From Gammaproteobacteria bacterium (GTDB lineage: Bacteria > Pseudomonadota > Gammaproteobacteria > Steroidobacterales > Steroidobacteraceae): 22,046 nt of DNA. Location of the stretch: NCBI GenBank assembly GCA_005877965.1, contig VBNP01000167.1, positions 1-22,046 of the forward strand, written 5' to 3'. Positions 6,295 to 13,790 of the stretch are shown here, one piece after another. How positions within the stretch are numbered: the stretch's first letter is position 1; the number at the start of each line of letters is the position of its first letter. The notes under the pieces are model-generated. The model searched no databases. It was not told where the DNA came from and saw nothing but the letters and a program-made list of their open reading frames with translations. The translations under genes and the position numbers were made by a program.

Positions 6295-8076
6295 ATGTCG
6301 CGGGCCGTGCTCATCGCGATGCTGGGCTGCCTCGGTGCTGTAGCCGTCGGCGGTGATAAGCGTGCCGCAGGCGCCGAGGTGCCGGGCGGCGAGGACGGCC
6401 AATGGTCGATGCCGTCCAAGGACTACGCTGCGACCCGCTACAGCGGCCTCACCGGGATCACCCCGCAGAATGCCGGGTCGCTCCATCCCGTGTGGACCTT
6501 CTCCACGGGGGTGCTCGGAGGGCACGAGGGCCAACCGCTGGTGGTCGGGGACACCATGTACGTCGTCACGCCGTGGCCCAATGTGCTGTACGCATTCGAT
6601 CTCACCAGGGAAGGGTATCCGCTGCGATGGAAATATCGGCCGGACGTGAGTGCGAACGCAATCGGCATCTCCTGCTGCGACGCCGTCAATCGCGGTGCGT
6701 TCTATGCAGACGGGAAGATCATCTATAACCTGCTCGACGGCCACACCGTAGCCGTCGAGGCGAACTCCGGCCGGGAGCTGTGGAACACGCAGATCGCCGA
6801 CCTCGGCAATGGTGAGACCACGACCATGGCGCCCCTGGTGGTCAAGGATCGCGTCATCGTCGGCGCATCCGGCGGCGAGTTCGGGATCTACGGCTGGGTC
6901 AAGGGCCTGGACCTCAAGAGCGGGCGCACGGTCTGGACCGCGCGCAACATCGGACCGGATAAGGACATGCTGGCCCGGGCAGGTACCTTCAAGCCGCCGT
7001 ACGACAGCGGCGTTGATCTGGGCGCGCGCAGTTGGGCCAATGACAGCTGGCAGACCGGCGGCGCTCCCGTGTGGGGATCGATCTCCTACGATCCGCAGCT
7101 CGATCTCATCTATTACGGCACCGGCAACGCGTCGCCCTATAACCCGGAGCAGCGGCTCGGAGACAACAAGTGGAGTGCCAGCGTACTGGCGCGCAGACCA
7201 CAGGACGGAACTCTCGTGTGGGCGTATCAATTCACGCCGCACGACAACTGGGACTACGACGCCGCCGGCGCGATGATTCTCGCCGATCTGACGGTGGCCG
7301 GAAAGCGCACCCGGGCGCTCGTGCATTTCGACAAGAACGGCTTCGCCTATACGCTCGATCGGGCGACGGGGCGGCTGCTGATCGCCGCGGCGTTCGCGCC
7401 GGTGACCTGGGCGAAGTCGGTGGATCTCGTCAGCGGGCGGCCGGTGCTGGATCCGGCGAAACAAACCGGCGCATCCCGGGGGAACGTGAAGGGCATCTGT
7501 CCCAGTCTCGAGGGCGGCGTGAGCCCGTCCTCGCCCGCGGCGTATTCACCGCGCACTCATCTTTTCTACACTTCCACCAACAACCTGTGCATGGACTACG
7601 CAGCAACGCGCTCGTCGCGCCTGAAGGGAACGCCCTTCATGGGTGTCACCAGTCCATACTTTGCCGGCCCGGGCGGGAACCTCGGTACGTTCATGGCGTG
7701 GGATGCGGCGACCGGGCGAAAGATCTGGGAGAACAAGGAGCCTTATCCAAACTGGAGCGGCGCGCTGGTGACCGCCGGCGACGTGGCTTTCTACGGTACG
7801 CTCGACGGCTGGTTCAAGTCGGTGGATGCCAGGACCGGAAGGGTGTTGTCGAAGTTCAAGGTCGGTTCCGGTATCGTCGGTAATCCGATCACCTATCGCG
7901 GCCCCGACGGCAGGCAGTACGTGGCGGTGTATGCCGGTTTCGGCGGGGACTGGGCAATGCTGTCGGGCGATGTTCGCTCGGACGACCCCGCCGACGTGCG
8001 CCCGCCGGCGGATTTCCTCAAGGATATCGCGCGCCATACCAGCCTGGGGGGCATGATCTGGATCTTCGGTCTGTGA
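6295..8076 (+). CDS. XoxF-like PQQ-dependent alcohol dehydrogenase, probably lanthanide-dependent
   Basis: This 593-aa protein is a periplasmic eight-bladed beta-propeller quinoprotein of the methanol/ethanol dehydrogenase family. The ATG at 6295 has AGGGGA six bases upstream, and an N-terminal signal peptide covers about residues 1-27. Visible active-site features are the vicinal disulfide Cys127-Cys128 (ISCCDAVNRG) over PQQ, metal ligands Glu195 (GASGGE) and Asn278 (GTGNASPYN), and catalytic Asp320 in WDYD. Asp322, two residues on, is the extra metal-binding Asp of XoxF and PedH enzymes; calcium MxaF-type enzymes have Ala there. The enzyme oxidises a primary alcohol, possibly methanol, or an aldehyde in the periplasm and passes electrons to a cytochrome c. 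The next gene, which overlaps the stop by one base, encodes one. No xoxJ or PQQ synthesis genes are in the window. The substrate is open. Confidence 0.9.
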   Translation: MSRAVLIAMLGCLGAVAVGGDKRAAGAEVPGGEDGQWSMPSKDYAATRYSGLTGITPQNAGSLHPVWTFSTGVLGGHEGQPLVVGDTMYVVTPWPNVLYAFDLTREGYPLRWKYRPDVSANAIGISCCDAVNRGAFYADGKIIYNLLDGHTVAVEANSGRELWNTQIADLGNGETTTMAPLVVKDRVIVGASGGEFGIYGWVKGLDLKSGRTVWTARNIGPDKDMLARAGTFKPPYDSGVDLGARSWANDSWQTGGAPVWGSISYDPQLDLIYYGTGNASPYNPEQRLGDNKWSASVLARRPQDGTLVWAYQFTPHDNWDYDAAGAMILADLTVAGKRTRALVHFDKNGFAYTLDRATGRLLIAAAFAPVTWAKSVDLVSGRPVLDPAKQTGASRGNVKGICPSLEGGVSPSSPAAYSPRTHLFYTSTNNLCMDYAATRSSRLKGTPFMGVTSPYFAGPGGNLGTFMAWDAATGRKIWENKEPYPNWSGALVTAGDVAFYGTLDGWFKSVDARTGRVLSKFKVGSGIVGNPITYRGPDGRQYVAVYAGFGGDWAMLSGDVRSDDPADVRPPADFLKDIARHTSLGGMIWIFGL

Positions 8077-8564
8077 TGCGGCAGATGCGCGGCGTACGTG
8101 CGCCATCGTTGTTAACGTGGTTGTTAGCGTGCCTCGCGCTGGCATCCTGCGGCCGGCACGCCGCGGCGCCCTCGCCGCAAGCCGGCGCGCCGCCACCTGC
8201 GATTCGTTACGAGGCGCATCTCGCAGCCGGTGGCATTGCCCCGGCCGGCGCGGCGCCGAGCAATCCTCATCAGGGTGACCGCGCGGTGGCGAACAGCGGT
8301 GCGCTGCTGTTTACCGCGATGAATTGCGACGGTTGTCACGGGGGTGATGGCAGCGGATGGGTCGGCCCCAATCTCGCAGACGGACGCTGGCGCTACGGCG
8401 GCGCGGATGCCGAAGTGTTCAACTCAATCTACTACGGTCGTCCAAAGGGCATGCCTGCATTCGGCGGCGCACTGGGCGCCGAGGGGGTGTGGACCCTGGT
8501 CACTTACATCCGATCGCTGCCGGTGCCGGGCGATGTGCCCACCGAGTCCTGGGTGCAGCCGTGA
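8076..8564 (+). CDS. lipoprotein c-type cytochrome, likely electron acceptor of the PQQ dehydrogenase
   Basis: The 162-aa protein starts at an ATG overlapping the dehydrogenase stop (TGATG); a GTG one codon earlier is also possible. The signal sequence ends in a lipobox, LASC, so Cys25 would be acylated and the protein anchored to a membrane facing the periplasm. An Ala/Pro-rich linker (26-62) is followed by a class I cytochrome c domain. This has one haem site CDGCH (84-88) and a likely axial Met126 in RPKGMPAFGG, then the closing helix VWTLVTYIRSL. It presumably takes electrons from reduced PQQ, the role of cytochrome cL or XoxG, though it is too short to assign to XoxG by sequence alone. 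The next gene overlaps by four bases (GTGA). Confidence 0.88.
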   Translation: MRQMRGVRAPSLLTWLLACLALASCGRHAAAPSPQAGAPPPAIRYEAHLAAGGIAPAGAAPSNPHQGDRAVANSGALLFTAMNCDGCHGGDGSGWVGPNLADGRWRYGGADAEVFNSIYYGRPKGMPAFGGALGAEGVWTLVTYIRSLPVPGDVPTESWVQP

Positions 8565-10708
8565 GTCGGTGTCGATGTGCGGGGCTCTCGGCCCTGGTTG
8601 GGGCGCTCGCCATCGGCGGGACGGCGATGGCGGCGGACAGCGCGGGAGCGGACAGCGTGAACAGGAAGCATCGGGCCGATGTCGGAGCGGGCGATCCGTA
8701 TCAGTGGCTCGAAGACGTCCACGGCGCAAGGCCCCTCGCGTGGGTGAAGGCGCAGAACGCCAGGTCCACCGCGATTCTCCAGGCCGATCCAAGCTATCAG
8801 AAGGACTACGACGACATTCTCAGGGTGATGGATGCGACCGACCGCATCCCCTACGGCGACCTCGATCACCAGTACGTTTTCAACTTCTGGCAGGACGCGC
8901 AGCATCCCAAGGGAGTCTGGCGGCGCACGGGCATCGCGGACTACGCGAATGCGGCGCCCGACTGGGACACCCTGCTCGACCTGGACCGGCTGGCGGCGGA
9001 CGAGCACGAGAACTGGGTGTGGAAGGGCGCGGAATGCACTCCCTCGCTGCAGCATTGCCTGCTGCATCTGTCGCGCGGCGGCGGTGATGCGGTGGTGGTG
9101 CGCGAGTTCGATCCGGCCGCGAAAGCATTCGTGAAGGACGGCTTTCAGCTGGCGGAGGCAAAATCCTCCATCAGCTACCTCACCGAGGACGCGGTGTTGT
9201 GCGGAACGGATTTCGGTCCCGGCTCCATGACGGCCTCCGGCTATCCGCGCATCGTGAAGCTGTGGAAGCGCGGTGAGCCGCTCACCGATGCCCGGGTGAT
9301 CTACCAGGGCAGACATGACGACGTCGGTGCGCAGGGCGTCGTGTTCCACGATCCTGTCGCCACCATCGAGCTGGTGCAGCGCGACGTCAGTTTCTTTTCC
9401 GCCGAGTATCACGCCATCGCGCCCGACGGCACCACCCGGCAATTGCCGCTGCCGCTCGGCGCCGATCTGAAGGGCGCGCAGGGCCGTAGTCTCATTTTCA
9501 CCCTGCGCGAGGACTGGACACCGCCCGCTGCCGCGCCGATCGCCAAGGGTTCGCTCATCGCGTATCGCGTCCCGGAAAGCGGGCAGAGTGCGGGCGGCGA
9601 TTCCGTCGCGGTCCTCTACACACCCGATGCCCGCAGCGCGATCGACGAGGTCGCAGCCGGGCGTGATGCCGTGTATGCGTCGATCTATCACGACGTCACC
9701 GGCAGCATTCATGTGTTTCGCTTGGGCCGGGATGGGGTGTGGCGTCACACAACGCTGACCCTTCCCACCGCTGGCTCGACCCACGTCGTGGCGACGAACG
9801 CCTGGGGCCCGGAGGCGCAGTTCCGCTTCGAGAGCTACACGACGCCGACGACGCTGTATGCCGATCCGGGCGATGGCAGGCCGGTAGCGATCAAGTCGCT
9901 GCCCGCACGCTTCGATGCCTCCAATCTGATGACCGAGCAGTTCTTCGCAACCTCTCGCGACGGCACGCAGATACCGTACTTCGTGACACGCGGGAAAACC
10001 CTCAGCGGCCCGGCGCCTACGGTTCTTTACGGCTATGGCGGCTTCGAAGTCTCGGAGACACCCAGCTACTCGCCGAACTTCGGGATGCTGTGGTTGAGCA
10101 GGGGTGGCGTCTTCGTGGTCGCCAATATCCGCGGCGGCGGCGAATACGGACCGGCGTGGCACCAGGCGGCGCTGCTGCAGAACCGCCAGAGGGCTTATGA
10201 CGATTTCCAGGCGGTAGCGCGGGACATCCTGAAGCGCGGCATCACCACGCCGCGGCAGCTCGGCATCATGGGCGGCTCGAACGGCGGCCTGCTGGTGAGC
10301 GCCAACATGGTGCAACGGCCGGAGCTGTTCGGCGCCGTGGTTTGCCAGGTGCCACTGATCGACATGATCCGCTACACCCACATCGGCGCGGGCGCTTCGT
10401 GGGCCGCGGAATACGGTGATCCCGAGCGGCCCGCCGACCGTGGCTGGATCATGAAATACTCGCCTTACCAGAACGTGAAGGCGGGCAAGAGGTATCCGCC
10501 GGTGTTCTTCGTCACCGCCACCAGCGACGATCGCGTCACGCCCGTGCACGCGCGCAAGATGGCCGCGCGCATGGAAGCGCAGGGTCACGAGGTGCTGTTC
10601 TACGAGAACACCGATGGCGGCCACGCCGCCGCGGCCAACCACAAGCAGGCCGCCGAGATGTGGGCGCTCAGTTTCGTGTATCTGACGCAGAAGCTCGGGC
10701 CCCGATAG
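8561..10708 (+). CDS. secreted prolyl-oligopeptidase family (S9) serine peptidase
   Basis: The 715-aa protein starts at a GTG overlapping the cytochrome stop. An upstream in-frame extension reaching into the cytochrome gene is not needed, because the GTG start gives a clean signal peptide (ending around TAMAA, residue 27). The N-terminal part begins with the S9 family motif DPYQWLEDV and continues as the seven-bladed propeller domain. The C-terminal alpha/beta-hydrolase domain contains NIRGGGEYGPAWH and the catalytic Ser573 (GGSNGG), Asp656/Asp657 (SDDRV) and His688 (DGGHAA), a complete triad in the usual order. S9A enzymes cut short peptides after proline; related S9 members vary. A peptidase as third gene of a PQQ dehydrogenase operon is odd, and nothing in the sequence explains the pairing. 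Confidence 0.9.
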   Translation: MSRCRCAGLSALVGALAIGGTAMAADSAGADSVNRKHRADVGAGDPYQWLEDVHGARPLAWVKAQNARSTAILQADPSYQKDYDDILRVMDATDRIPYGDLDHQYVFNFWQDAQHPKGVWRRTGIADYANAAPDWDTLLDLDRLAADEHENWVWKGAECTPSLQHCLLHLSRGGGDAVVVREFDPAAKAFVKDGFQLAEAKSSISYLTEDAVLCGTDFGPGSMTASGYPRIVKLWKRGEPLTDARVIYQGRHDDVGAQGVVFHDPVATIELVQRDVSFFSAEYHAIAPDGTTRQLPLPLGADLKGAQGRSLIFTLREDWTPPAAAPIAKGSLIAYRVPESGQSAGGDSVAVLYTPDARSAIDEVAAGRDAVYASIYHDVTGSIHVFRLGRDGVWRHTTLTLPTAGSTHVVATNAWGPEAQFRFESYTTPTTLYADPGDGRPVAIKSLPARFDASNLMTEQFFATSRDGTQIPYFVTRGKTLSGPAPTVLYGYGGFEVSETPSYSPNFGMLWLSRGGVFVVANIRGGGEYGPAWHQAALLQNRQRAYDDFQAVARDILKRGITTPRQLGIMGGSNGGLLVSANMVQRPELFGAVVCQVPLIDMIRYTHIGAGASWAAEYGDPERPADRGWIMKYSPYQNVKAGKRYPPVFFVTATSDDRVTPVHARKMAARMEAQGHEVLFYENTDGGHAAAANHKQAAEMWALSFVYLTQKLGPR

Positions 10709-10715
10709 GCGTGCG

Positions 10716-11144
10716 GTGCACCTGAGCAAATCCCTGCGCACCGGAGGCTGTCTGTGCGGCGCTGTGCGCTACAGCGTCGCCGGCGCCCTGCGACCGGTCG
10801 TCATGTGTCATTGCACGCAGTGCCGGCGCATGACCGGGCATGTGATGGCGGCCACGGCGGCGCGGCGCGCCGACTTCCGCCTGCTGTCGCAGGGCGAGCT
10901 GCAGTGGTACGCGGCCTCGAATGAGGCGCGCCGCGGGTTTTGCGGCCGTTGCGGCTCAACGTTGTTCTGGGAGGGAGTGGGACGCGACTACATCAGCATC
11001 GCGGCGGGGAGCCTCGATGACTCACGGGGACTCAGGATCGCCTGCCATATCTTCGTCGCCGACAAGGGCGACTACTACGAGATCGAGCCGGGAACGCCGC
11101 AGAGCCGCGACGGAACGTTCTCGGTGGCATTCCCCGACTCGTGA
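10716..11144 (+). CDS. GFA-family (CENP-V fold) zinc protein
   Basis: The 142-aa protein starts with a GTG seven bases after the peptidase stop. It has the family's seven cysteines: Cys12 and Cys14 (GGCLCGAVRY), Cys31, Cys33 and Cys36 (CHCTQCRRMTG), and Cys76 and Cys79 (FCGRCGSTLFW). These bind two zinc ions in the Gfa fold. The founding member was described as glutathione-dependent formaldehyde-activating enzyme, but most relatives have no proven activity, so the name should not be read as function. Its position directly after an alcohol dehydrogenase block makes an aldehyde-related role possible. It is probably the last gene of the operon, since a GC-rich hairpin follows the stop. Confidence 0.85.
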   Translation: MHLSKSLRTGGCLCGAVRYSVAGALRPVVMCHCTQCRRMTGHVMAATAARRADFRLLSQGELQWYAASNEARRGFCGRCGSTLFWEGVGRDYISIAAGSLDDSRGLRIACHIFVADKGDYYEIEPGTPQSRDGTFSVAFPDS

Positions 11145-11146
11145 AA

Positions 11147-11165
11147 GCGCGCGCACGGCGCGCGC
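11147..11165 (+). terminator. GC hairpin after the GFA gene
   Basis: GCGCGCGC (11147-11154) and a second GCGCGCGC (11158-11165) form an eight-base perfect stem around ACG, two bases after the TGA. There is no U-run, so this could be a structural 3' end or a weak terminator. Confidence 0.4.
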
Positions 11166-11286
11166 GTGGCAGCGGATGAGGCGCGGCCATGACGCGAACG
11201 CGCCAGCCGCCGTCCCATTTGGATCACAGCCCGCTATCAGGCGCTGTCACGCTTGCAACCCCCGACAGGCTGCGAGGAGCGGGTGC

Positions 11287-12156
11287 GTGAGGTTTGCGAC
11301 TGACCATCCGTATGTGCTGACCGCGAGCTGTCCGAGCCGCATGGGCACTACCGCGGCGATCACGGGCTTCCTGGCCGCCCGGCGCTTCTACCTCATCGAG
11401 ATGCACCAGTTCGACGATACGATCTCGCAGCGCTTCTTCGTGCGCATCACGTTTTGCGGCGTGGCGGGCGAAGCGGTCGATCCGGGGCGGCTGCGCGGGG
11501 ATTTCCAGGCGGTCGCCGCCGCCGAGGAGATGGACTGGCGGATCCACGATACCCGCGACCGCACCAGGGTACTCATCATGGTGTCGAACCTCGATCACTG
11601 CCTGGAGGATCTGCTCTACCGGCATCGCACCGCTGAACTCAAAATGGACATCACGGCGGTGGTGTCCAACCACGTGACGCTGCAGCCGACCGCGACCCGC
11701 CACAACCTGCCGTTCTTTCACCTGCCGGTGAGCGCGGGCAACAAACCCGAACAGGAGCGGCGTCTGCTGGAGCTCATCGATTCGACGCGCACCGAGTTGG
11801 TGGTGCTCGCGCGTTACATGCAGATCCTGTCAGACGATCTGTGTCACCGGCTGCGGGGGCGCGCCATCAACATTCACCACTCGTTCCTGCCGGGATTCAA
11901 GGGTGCGAAACCCTACCACCAGGCTTACGACCGCGGAGTCAAGGTGATCGGTGCCACGGCCCATTACGTGACTCACGATCTCGACGAGGGTCCGATCATC
12001 GAGCAGATCGTCGAGCGCGTCGACCACGGCTACACGCCCGACATGCTGGTCGCGGCGGGCCGCGACTCCGAACGGCGGGCGTTGTCGGCGGCGGTGCGCT
12101 ACGCCACCGAGCATCGCGTATTCCTGAACGGCGGCCGGACGGTCGTCTTTAAGTAG
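11287..12156 (+). CDS. purU: formyltetrahydrofolate deformylase
   Basis: The 289-aa protein begins at a GTG with GAGGAG seven bases upstream; the frame is open further upstream but reads as Arg/Ala-rich noise. Residues 8-88 form an ACT domain (YVLTASCPSRMGTTAAITGFL). Residues 95-285 are the formyltransferase fold. Family motifs are LVVLARYMQILSD (171-183), the catalytic Asn195 and His197 in NIHHSFLPGFKGAKPYHQAY, and Asp233 in DLDEGPIIEQ. PurU hydrolyses 10-formyltetrahydrofolate to formate and tetrahydrofolate, balancing the C1 pool and supplying formate for PurT. The 142-base gap to the GFA gene suggests its own promoter or a weakly coupled transcript. It ends ten bases from the convergent pirin gene. 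Confidence 0.95.
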   Translation: MRFATDHPYVLTASCPSRMGTTAAITGFLAARRFYLIEMHQFDDTISQRFFVRITFCGVAGEAVDPGRLRGDFQAVAAAEEMDWRIHDTRDRTRVLIMVSNLDHCLEDLLYRHRTAELKMDITAVVSNHVTLQPTATRHNLPFFHLPVSAGNKPEQERRLLELIDSTRTELVVLARYMQILSDDLCHRLRGRAINIHHSFLPGFKGAKPYHQAYDRGVKVIGATAHYVTHDLDEGPIIEQIVERVDHGYTPDMLVAAGRDSERRALSAAVRYATEHRVFLNGGRTVVFK

Positions 12157-12166
12157 ACGCGGCGCG

Positions 12167-13057
12167 TTACGAGCGGCTCGGGCGCAGGTGCAGTCCCGTG
12201 ACCTCCGGGGCGATCAGACGCGGGGAGGGACTGCCGTGGACCGCGCCGAATCGCCGCCCGGCATTCCAGTCCCGCGCCGCCTGCCGCATCTCCTGCGCGT
12301 CCCGTGCGACGAAGTTCCACCACAGCAGGATTTCTTCCCCGAACGGCGCGCCGCCGATGAGCATGAGGCGCGCGGCCGCCTCGCAGCTGACGGCGAGCCG
12401 CTCGCGGGCGCTGCCGAGGTAGAGCAGCGCTCCTGGTGTCACCTTTTCATCTTCGATGCTCGCGGCTCCGCTCAGCACCAGGGCGGCGTGCTCGAACGAG
12501 GCGGTCAGCGGCAGGCTGGCGGCGGCGGGGCCGGCGGCAGCCAGATCCAGGCCCACCAGCGGTGAATAGACCTCGGCGGGCGAGGTCTGACCGAGGGCAC
12601 TGCCGGCCAGTACCCGCACGCCGAAGCCGCCGAGCTCGACGAGGGGCAGGTGCGGATAGTTCCGAAAGGCCGGCGCGCGGTGGCGCTCTCCATCGGGCAG
12701 CGCGATCCACAGCTGAACGGCGTGCAGGCAGCCGCCGCCGGCGGAGTCAGAGTCTTCGGCATGGGCAATGCCACCGCCCGCCGTCATGAGGTTGACCTGG
12801 CCGGGCGTGATCAGCTGCTCATTGCCGAGGCTGTCTCGGTGCATCACCGCCCCCTCGATCATCCAGGTGAAGGTCTGCAACCCGATGTGCGGATGAGGTC
12901 CGACGCCCATGCCGCCACCGCGCCCGAATTCCATCGGCCCGGCGTGGTCGAGGAAGCACCACGCTCCGACCGTACGGCGGCGCCGGCTGGGCAGCGCACG
13001 CCTGACGATGAGCCCGCCGCCGATTTCGGCGTCACGTGTTTCGATGCGTTCAAGCAT
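12167..13057 (-). CDS. pirin family protein
   Basis: This 296-aa bicupin has the conserved N-terminal pirin core. The metal ligands are His55 and His57 (GVGPHPHIGLQTFTW), His99 and Glu101 (GGGIAHAE), matching the four iron ligands of human pirin. The C-terminal pirin domain covers about residues 175-275. Bacterial pirins have been described as quercetin dioxygenases and as metabolic regulators, for example of pyruvate dehydrogenase, so the biochemical role is uncertain. The start codon lies four bases after the stop of the TMEM175-type gene on the same strand, so the two are probably one operon read from the 13638-13790 region. Confidence 0.93.
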   Translation of the reverse strand: MLERIETRDAEIGGGLIVRRALPSRRRRTVGAWCFLDHAGPMEFGRGGGMGVGPHPHIGLQTFTWMIEGAVMHRDSLGNEQLITPGQVNLMTAGGGIAHAEDSDSAGGGCLHAVQLWIALPDGERHRAPAFRNYPHLPLVELGGFGVRVLAGSALGQTSPAEVYSPLVGLDLAAAGPAAASLPLTASFEHAALVLSGAASIEDEKVTPGALLYLGSARERLAVSCEAAARLMLIGGAPFGEEILLWWNFVARDAQEMRQAARDWNAGRRFGAVHGSPSPRLIAPEVTGLHLRPSRS

Positions 13058-13061
13058 GGTG

Positions 13062-13637
13062 TTACTTCTTCACCAGCGACTCGATGCGCGTGTCCGGCAC
13101 GAGCCACAACAGCGCCACCGCCACATACAGCGTGATGGCCATCCACGGTCGCACGAACGCCAGCACGATGGCGGCGAGGTACAGGACGACGGACAGCTTG
13201 CCCTTGAAGTCACCCCCGAGGGCCACCGCCAGGCGCGAGTCGCGGCCGTTATAGGCGATGAGCTGCTGTTGCAGAATGCGATAGCTCACCGCGGCGCCCG
13301 TCAACACGATGCCATACGCGGCCGTCGGCAGGGCGGTGAATCCCGTATCGTCTATCCAGCGGATCACGAACGGCACCAGCGACAGCCAGAACAACAGCGC
13401 CAGGTTCGCCCACAGCACCTTGCCGTTGACGCGCTCGCTGACGTGCAGCATGTGGTGGTGGTTGTTCCAGAAAATGCCGACGTTCACGTAGCTCAGGACG
13501 TAGGCCGAGAGCACCGGCAGATCCGCCTGCAGCGCCGCGAGGTCGCTGCCGTGGGGAACCCTGATCTCGAGCACCATGATGGTGATGATGATGGCCACCA
13601 CGCCGTCGGTGAAGGCTTCCAGACGGGCTGCATTCAT
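13062..13637 (-). CDS. TMEM175/DUF1211 family potassium channel-like membrane protein
   Basis: The 191-aa protein begins MNAARLEAFTDGVVAIIITIMVLE, which contains the RxxxFSDGV-type signature of the first helix of TMEM175 channels (here FTDGV, residues 9-13). Further hydrophobic segments lie around 42-60, 72-94, 103-122, 143-163 and 166-184, consistent with the six-helix subunit of bacterial members. A His-rich turn, NNHHHMLH, is also typical. Bacterial TMEM175 proteins form tetrameric potassium leak channels. The ATG at 13637 has AGGA eight bases upstream. It is first in a two-gene operon with pirin and divergent from the acyl-CoA synthetase. Confidence 0.88.
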   Translation of the reverse strand: MNAARLEAFTDGVVAIIITIMVLEIRVPHGSDLAALQADLPVLSAYVLSYVNVGIFWNNHHHMLHVSERVNGKVLWANLALLFWLSLVPFVIRWIDDTGFTALPTAAYGIVLTGAAVSYRILQQQLIAYNGRDSRLAVALGGDFKGKLSVVLYLAAIVLAFVRPWMAITLYVAVALLWLVPDTRIESLVKK

Positions 13638-13790
13638 GACGCAGATCCTACGTGCATTTAGGCTCGCAAGCCATTATTAAATCACAGGAATATTTCCATG
13701 GTTCAGGGCCGCGGATGAAGCGGGGCGCCGCCCCGGCGGGGCGCCTGTCTGCGATGTTAAGCTGGCGCGGCTTGGGGTGAGGGCGCCGTC
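13638..13790. promoter_or_regulatory. divergent promoter region between TMEM175-like gene and acyl-CoA synthetase
   Basis: The part around 13670-13700 is AT-rich compared with its surroundings and probably contains promoter elements for the minus-strand operon. A GC stem-loop (CGCCCC 13729-13734, loop GGC, GGGGCG 13738-13743) and two copies of GGGGCGCC flank the plus-strand gene's leader. GTGAGG lies about eight bases before the synthetase ATG. No precise promoter is called. Confidence 0.35.

Noticed and set aside
5992..7464. 490-aa minus-strand open frame opposite LpxD and the PQQ dehydrogenase
   Set aside because: It is a shadow produced by high-GC codon bias; both plus-strand genes have full family motifs.
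8504..10741. 745-aa minus-strand open frame opposite the S9 peptidase
   Set aside because: The plus strand carries a complete catalytic triad, signal peptide and operon overlaps; the antisense frame has low-complexity Arg/His/Ala sequence.
11145..11286. Possible riboswitch before purU
   Set aside because: The only strong structure is a GC hairpin next to the preceding stop; no known riboswitch core could be recognised.
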